NCBI GenBank assembly: GCA_017985935.1
Contig: JAGNWT010000010.1
Span: 1-64,000 of the forward strand
Source: Anaerolineales bacterium
Lineage (GTDB): Bacteria; Chloroflexota; Anaerolineae; Anaerolineales; Villigracilaceae
Direction: 5' to 3'
Length of the DNA: 64,000 nt
The notes under the pieces were generated by a model that saw only the letters and a program-made list of their open reading frames with translations, had not been told where the DNA came from and ran no database searches. Within the stretch, counting starts at the first letter, position 1; each line of letters begins with the position of its first letter. Below, in pieces: positions 59,523 through 64,000 of this stretch. The position numbers and the translations under genes were made by a program.

Positions 59523-61627
59523 AAAGACCGCAAGGGACGATCATCCAAAATTTATTTTTTATGTCCTGGGCAGCCTTTTGCACCGCTCTATTCATTATTT
59601 TTTCCGGCAGAGTGAGCGCCCTGCACAGCACCATGCTAGTGGATCTGGACTCCTTCCTCCCTAAACTTGGGCGCATTGAACTGATTAAATATTTCCTTGA
59701 TCTCGCAGTCGCCATTTTGGGAGTATCGATATTCACCCTCGCCTGCCTTTCTCTCGGCTCGGTCCTTCTTGACTGGTTGTTGGTTCGCCGCAACAGACAG
59801 ACTCCGGACGTTTTGGCAAGACCCGTCCGGCTTGCAACCGCATTCCTGCTTGGCAGCGGGGTCTTCTCAATTTTCTTTCTTACACTGGGTGCAGCCTTTA
59901 AACTCACAACCGTATCTGTTCTGATCATCCTTGCGTTTGGTACATTGACCGGCATCCGCTCATTGGTCACTTCCCTGAAAGCAACCGCAGAAGATTCGGC
60001 ATTCAACATTCTGGAAGGAAATGCCGACCGAAAGATATACATCCTCTCGATCAGCATCCTATTACTAAGTCTGATGTACACTTCCGCGCGGCTTAGTTAC
60101 GACTCGGTCGCCTTTTACTTTTCAGACGCAAAGATCACAGCTCTAACAGGCATTTCTCAATCCTACGCACACGACTCATTTGTGGTCAGTTCATTCCACG
60201 CAGGCGTCTCTTACTCGGCACTGATCCTGACCTTTGGCGACCAGGCGGCGCGGATGTTTTCCTGGGTCAATGGTTTGGTCATCATCATTTTCGCGCTCGC
60301 GCTCGGCGAACAGTTTGGGTTATCCAAATCATCAAAGCGGATCCTCCTTGCATTACTGATGACCACGACTGCCTTCATTGACCTGTTCGGCGATGGAAAG
60401 ATCGATCTCGCCACTTCTGCTCCGGCCCTCGCAGCTGTTTACTGGATGGTTCGAAGTGAATCAAAATCGCATATCGGTTACTACATTACGATCGGTCTGT
60501 TCGCCGGGTTGGCGATCATCTCCAGACCGTTCAATGCGCTTCTTCTGGGAATTTTATTCGCGCTTTATTATCTCGGTCAGATTTATCAACTGACAAAAAC
60601 AGAAAAGGATTATTTACGAACTTATTTTGCCCGCCTAGCCGCGATCATCACCACGATCTTGATCCTTATTCTCTTTCATCTTTCGGTCAACTGGATGATC
60701 CTGGGTGATCCGCTCGCGCCATTCACGAACGCAGCCAAGATCAATACCGGCGTCTGGCAATGGTCGTTTGACCCTAAAAATCTCTGGATCATGCGCCTGC
60801 TTTACCCACTGACCGTGACATTCATCAATTCACCACAAAGCCTAGGGACGATCTCGCCGTTATTCATTGCGTTTCTTCCCGCGATCTTCATCAAAGAGAT
60901 CAGGCGGCATTTATTTTCCAATAAAGCGTTGATCGGTTTGACAACCATGGCGATCATCACGATTGCCATTTGGATCACCACCTTTTTTACAGTGGTCGAG
61001 ATCCGATATGTGTTCTTTCTGTGGGTCATTCTCTTCCTTCCACTTTCGGTGATCGCCGAAAAAGTGATCGGGCTCCAGGATCACACCGGCCGGATCATGG
61101 AATTGATGTTGGTGCTCGTCCTGATCTTCGTTAACTTTCGGGTCATCTACATTTCTCTCGATACATATTCCCCCATGGACGAAAATGGGAATGCCCATTG
61201 TTACGATCATCCCTTCTGCGATTTTCTGCAGCCGATCAACGTATCCGCCGGTTCAGGTGAACGGGTGTTGACGATGAACGCTTTCAGGTACTATCTTCGC
61301 ACCGACCTGTTTGCCTGCTCCACCAAAGCGGATGAATATTCCAAACTTCGCGAGTCTTCCCTCGTCAGCGCAGACAAATTCTGGCAAGAAGTCGCTCGTC
61401 AAGGCTATACTTTCATCGCCTATGAAAAGAACTATGGCGTACGTCACCTCTTTATGGAGTTTGCTCCCAGCCCCGAGAACGCACCACCTTGGATAAAGCT
61501 CGACCCGGTCTACGGGACATTTCCGGAAGACAACGAGGTCGCCTATCGAGTCACGGTGCTTCAGCCGCAAGCCTTCAATACATTGAAGTGCGTTCAAGAT
61601 CAAAACGGAGTTTGGGTAATTAAATAA
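59519..61627 (+). CDS. large polytopic membrane protein, GT-C-like
   Basis: The 702-residue protein has about thirteen membrane helices and two extracytoplasmic loops; a loop near residues 205-235 includes RLSYDSVAFYFSDAKI, a possible acidic site. The C-terminal about 120 residues are extracytoplasmic and contain GSGERVLTMNAFRYYLRTDL. The overall build resembles ArnT/PMT-type glycosyltransferases, but no exact family is recognised. The start at 59519 overlaps the previous stop; the frame is open to 59429. It ends at a strong terminator. Confidence 0.75.
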   Translation: MKRPQGTIIQNLFFMSWAAFCTALFIIFSGRVSALHSTMLVDLDSFLPKLGRIELIKYFLDLAVAILGVSIFTLACLSLGSVLLDWLLVRRNRQTPDVLARPVRLATAFLLGSGVFSIFFLTLGAAFKLTTVSVLIILAFGTLTGIRSLVTSLKATAEDSAFNILEGNADRKIYILSISILLLSLMYTSARLSYDSVAFYFSDAKITALTGISQSYAHDSFVVSSFHAGVSYSALILTFGDQAARMFSWVNGLVIIIFALALGEQFGLSKSSKRILLALLMTTTAFIDLFGDGKIDLATSAPALAAVYWMVRSESKSHIGYYITIGLFAGLAIISRPFNALLLGILFALYYLGQIYQLTKTEKDYLRTYFARLAAIITTILILILFHLSVNWMILGDPLAPFTNAAKINTGVWQWSFDPKNLWIMRLLYPLTVTFINSPQSLGTISPLFIAFLPAIFIKEIRRHLFSNKALIGLTTMAIITIAIWITTFFTVVEIRYVFFLWVILFLPLSVIAEKVIGLQDHTGRIMELMLVLVLIFVNFRVIYISLDTYSPMDENGNAHCYDHPFCDFLQPINVSAGSGERVLTMNAFRYYLRTDLFACSTKADEYSKLRESSLVSADKFWQEVARQGYTFIAYEKNYGVRHLFMEFAPSPENAPPWIKLDPVYGTFPEDNEVAYRVTVLQPQAFNTLKCVQDQNGVWVIK

Positions 61628-61631
61628 AAAA

Positions 61632-61660
61632 GGTCGGGCAAAATTGCCCGACCTTTTTTT
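61632..61660. terminator. bidirectional terminator
   Basis: GGTCGGGCAA (61632-61641) pairs with TTGCCCGACC (61644-61653), flanked by A6 and T7, so it serves both the glycan operon and the convergent pyrophosphatase gene. Confidence 0.93.
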
Positions 61661-61672
61661 CATCAGATATCT

Positions 61673-64000
61673 TTACTTTTTCTTGCTCTTCGAAGTTGCA
61701 GCCGCAGGCTTCTTCTTGGCAGCCGACTTCACAGCCTTGACCGCTTTCGGCTCCGCAACAGGGGCGGATGATTCCGAAGCAGAACCCGTAGGTCCGGTCA
61801 TGGAAGGAGCGGGAGCCTTCGAGCGCATGACAGCCCAAGCCAACACTCCAAGCAAAACCACGCCAACGCCGTAAACAGCAACCTGAGTCCCGCCGGTAGC
61901 GGTGGAATACTGCACAATGATCGGAGCAATGATAACCGCGACAAGGTTCACCACCTTGATCATCGGGTTGAGGGCAGGACCAGCCGTATCCTTGAACGGA
62001 TCACCAACGGTATCGCCCACCACGCCAGCCTTGTGACGTTCGGAGCCCTTACCGAGGTTTCTGGCAGGATCCTTGGGTTCATCTTCGATCAACTTCTTGG
62101 CATTATCCCAAGCGCCGCCAGAGTTGTTGAGGAACACAGCAAGCAACTGACCGGAGACAATGATACCGGCAAGGAAACCGCCGAGGGCTTCCACTTGCAG
62201 GAACAGACCCACCACGATCGGGGTCACAATGCCGAGCAAAGCGAGCGAAACCAATTCCTTCTGCGCAGCGGCAGTGGAGATGCTGACAGCCTGAGCGTAA
62301 TCGGGTTTGATCTTGCCTTCCAAAACGCCCAGCTTGAACTGGCGGCGGACTTCAAGCACGATCAAAGACGCAGCGCGGGTCACAGCCTGAATGGCGAAGG
62401 AAGAGAACAACCAGGGAAGAGCGCCGCCGATGAGCATACCCACAAAGATCTGCGGAATGTCCACGCGGATACCGATCGCCTGGATCTGCTCCGCAGCAGG
62501 AACGCCAAGGCTTTCTTGAGCGCGGGAAACATCCACAAGGAATGAACCAAAGAGCGACACAGCCGCGATCACCGCTGAACCAATGGCAACGCCCTTGGTA
62601 ATCGCTTTGGTGGTATTGCCTACCGCATCAAGGTCAGCCATGATCTGCTGAGCCTTCTTGGTTTCTTTGTCTTCCATACCCGACCAGGACATTTCACCGA
62701 TGCCGTTCGCATTGTCTGCGATGGGTCCAAAGGAGTCCATGGCTACGTTGTTACCGGTCAGGGTCAACATGCCGATACCGGTCATGGCAACGCCGTACAA
62801 AATAAATGTCGCGCGTTCGGCGCCGGAAATTCCGGGAATGGTACCAAAGATGAAGATTGAAGCGATGATGGTCAACGCGATCACAAGCACAGACCAGACC
62901 GAGGATTCAAAGCCAACCGAGATACCGTTCAAGATCAAGGTCGCGGGACCGGTATCGGCAGCCTTCTTGATATCATTCACAGGAGAGGCGTGTGTGCCGG
63001 TGAAGTATTCGGTCAGACGGTCGATCAAGATCGCAAGCAACACACCCACACCCACGGCCATGGGCATACGCCACCAGCCGCCATAGTTCACCATGGTGTC
63101 TTTCATGTATAAATAGCCGGCGATAAAGAACAACGCTGCAGAAATTCCAGCAGAAGTAATGAAGCCGCTGAAGATGGCCTTCATCGCATCTTCACTCTTG
63201 CCGGTCTCGCCGCCCTTAACGAAGTAGGTGCCGATGATGGAAGACAAAACGCCGATACCACGAACCATCAACGGGAAGATGATCCACTCAAGGCGTCCAG
63301 TCGTATGCCAGAGAGCCAGACCAAGGATCAAGCCTGAAACGATCGTTACTTCATAAGATTCGAAAATGTCGGCAGCCATACCAGCGCAGTCACCGACGTT
63401 ATCGCCCACGAGGTCGGCGATCACAGCCGGGTTGCGTGGATCATCCTCAGGGATGCCTGCTTCCACTTTACCGACCAGGTCAGCGCCGACATCTGCCGCT
63501 TTGGTGAAAATACCGCCGCCCACGCGCATGAAGAGCGCAAGGAGCGTACCACCAAAGCCGAAACCAAGCAGAGCATCGGGAGCCGCAATACCGAGGATAA
63601 TGAAAATGATGGTTCCACCAAGCAGACCAAGACCATCGGTCAACATACCCGTGATGGTGCCTGCGCGGTAAGCAATGCGAAGGGCATCACCGAACGACTT
63701 CTTGGAAGCAGCAGCCACACGCACATTGCCTTCAACAGCCATGCGCATGCCAAGCTGACCCACAGTGAGGGAGAAACCAGCGCCCATGATGAATGCCAAC
63801 GCGCGCGCGAGACCGATCCAGAAACGAACCTGGCTGTCATCCATGGTGGAGAAACGCTCGCGAGCTTCAGGAGAAGGCGGAACAACATAAACAGAAAGGA
63901 ACAAGGCGATCGTCAAAACACCGATCAACGGCAAAATGGAACGGAACTGCTTACCCAGGTACGCATCCGCACCATCTTTGATCGCGCCCCAAACTTCCTG
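61673..64000 (-). CDS. hppA: membrane-bound proton/sodium-pumping pyrophosphatase, 5' truncated
   Basis: The frame is open to the window edge (at least 775 residues seen, N-terminus missing). The signature DVGADLVGKVEAGIPEDDPR and DLVGDNVGDCAGMAAD bind Mg-pyrophosphate. VGNTTKAITKG carries lysine at the position that marks potassium-independent enzymes, which are usually proton pumps. About fifteen helices are predicted. It couples pyrophosphate hydrolysis to ion export at the membrane. The C-terminus is an added lysine/alanine/proline tail (KAVKSAAKKKPAAATSKSKK) not present in most homologues. Confidence 0.95.
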   Translation of the reverse strand, partial: QEVWGAIKDGADAYLGKQFRSILPLIGVLTIALFLSVYVVPPSPEARERFSTMDDSQVRFWIGLARALAFIMGAGFSLTVGQLGMRMAVEGNVRVAAASKKSFGDALRIAYRAGTITGMLTDGLGLLGGTIIFIILGIAAPDALLGFGFGGTLLALFMRVGGGIFTKAADVGADLVGKVEAGIPEDDPRNPAVIADLVGDNVGDCAGMAADIFESYEVTIVSGLILGLALWHTTGRLEWIIFPLMVRGIGVLSSIIGTYFVKGGETGKSEDAMKAIFSGFITSAGISAALFFIAGYLYMKDTMVNYGGWWRMPMAVGVGVLLAILIDRLTEYFTGTHASPVNDIKKAADTGPATLILNGISVGFESSVWSVLVIALTIIASIFIFGTIPGISGAERATFILYGVAMTGIGMLTLTGNNVAMDSFGPIADNANGIGEMSWSGMEDKETKKAQQIMADLDAVGNTTKAITKGVAIGSAVIAAVSLFGSFLVDVSRAQESLGVPAAEQIQAIGIRVDIPQIFVGMLIGGALPWLFSSFAIQAVTRAASLIVLEVRRQFKLGVLEGKIKPDYAQAVSISTAAAQKELVSLALLGIVTPIVVGLFLQVEALGGFLAGIIVSGQLLAVFLNNSGGAWDNAKKLIEDEPKDPARNLGKGSERHKAGVVGDTVGDPFKDTAGPALNPMIKVVNLVAVIIAPIIVQYSTATGGTQVAVYGVGVVLLGVLAWAVMRSKAPAPSMTGPTGSASESSAPVAEPKAVKAVKSAAKKKPAAATSKSKKK

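Overview
This window carries a gene-dense, medium-GC bacterial chromosome segment with no rRNA, tRNA, CRISPR array, insertion sequence or prophage that I could recognise. The mix of genes suggests a Chloroflexota bacterium of the Anaerolineae type: a short archaeal-type prolyl-tRNA synthetase, a SUF iron-sulfur system with a SufR regulator, multihaem cytochromes, a fused formiminotransferase-cyclodeaminase, a membrane pyrophosphatase and many glycosyltransferases without lipopolysaccharide core genes. That placement is inferred from gene content and was not tested by phylogeny.

Layout. 1-5.5 kb: a truncated NAD(P)-binding epimerase, a zinc-finger DUF2726 protein and a four-gene minus-strand operon with 4-base overlaps (two peptide-type ABC permeases, CCA-adding enzyme, inositol-phosphatase-family enzyme). 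5.6-22.1 kb: mostly plus-strand housekeeping (MazG-like NTPase, LOG protein, ProRS, a helical-repeat/esterase fusion, an amino-acid oxidase-like flavoenzyme), then a carboxylate-activation unit (MHS transporter, two acyl-CoA synthetases), the folate enzyme on the minus strand, and small membrane proteins and hydrolases. 22.2-33.3 kb: the SUF region. sufC-sufB-sufD-unknown-sufS-sufU-Rieske runs on the minus strand. A large secreted phosphoesterase separates it from sufR and a DUF59 assembly factor on the plus strand. The suf and sufR promoters are both TTGACA-17-TATAAT-like and share an almost identical 26-bp dyad at the -35 box, the clearest regulatory signal in the window.

33.3-40.7 kb: a likely sulfur or nitrogen-oxide respiratory locus. 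A divergent XRE-cupin regulator and an ArsR regulator precede an eight-haem cytochrome of the tetrathionate reductase family, a seven-haem cytochrome fused to a membrane cytochrome b, and two YeeE/YedE-type transporters. The second transporter is fused to a rhodanese domain that lacks its cysteine and ends in GGGCG, reminiscent of the SoxY sulfur-carrier arm. 40.8-42.2 kb: a 48-residue ORF translationally coupled to a half-length HypF-like protein.

42.3-61.6 kb: membrane and glycan functions: a DUF2270/DUF2179 protein, a transmembrane protein next to a beta-propeller/zinc-ribbon protein, and about ten glycosyltransferase or methyltransferase genes with polytopic GT-C-like proteins and a glutaminase-sugar amidotransferase fusion. 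Genes between about 53 and 58.5 kb are visibly richer in A+T than the rest and may have been acquired. 61.7-64 kb: a membrane pyrophosphatase running off the window edge.

Recurring features of this genome are -10 boxes only 6-9 nt before the start codon (probable leaderless transcripts), strong bidirectional hairpin terminators, and imperfect inverted repeats lying between genes of the same operon.
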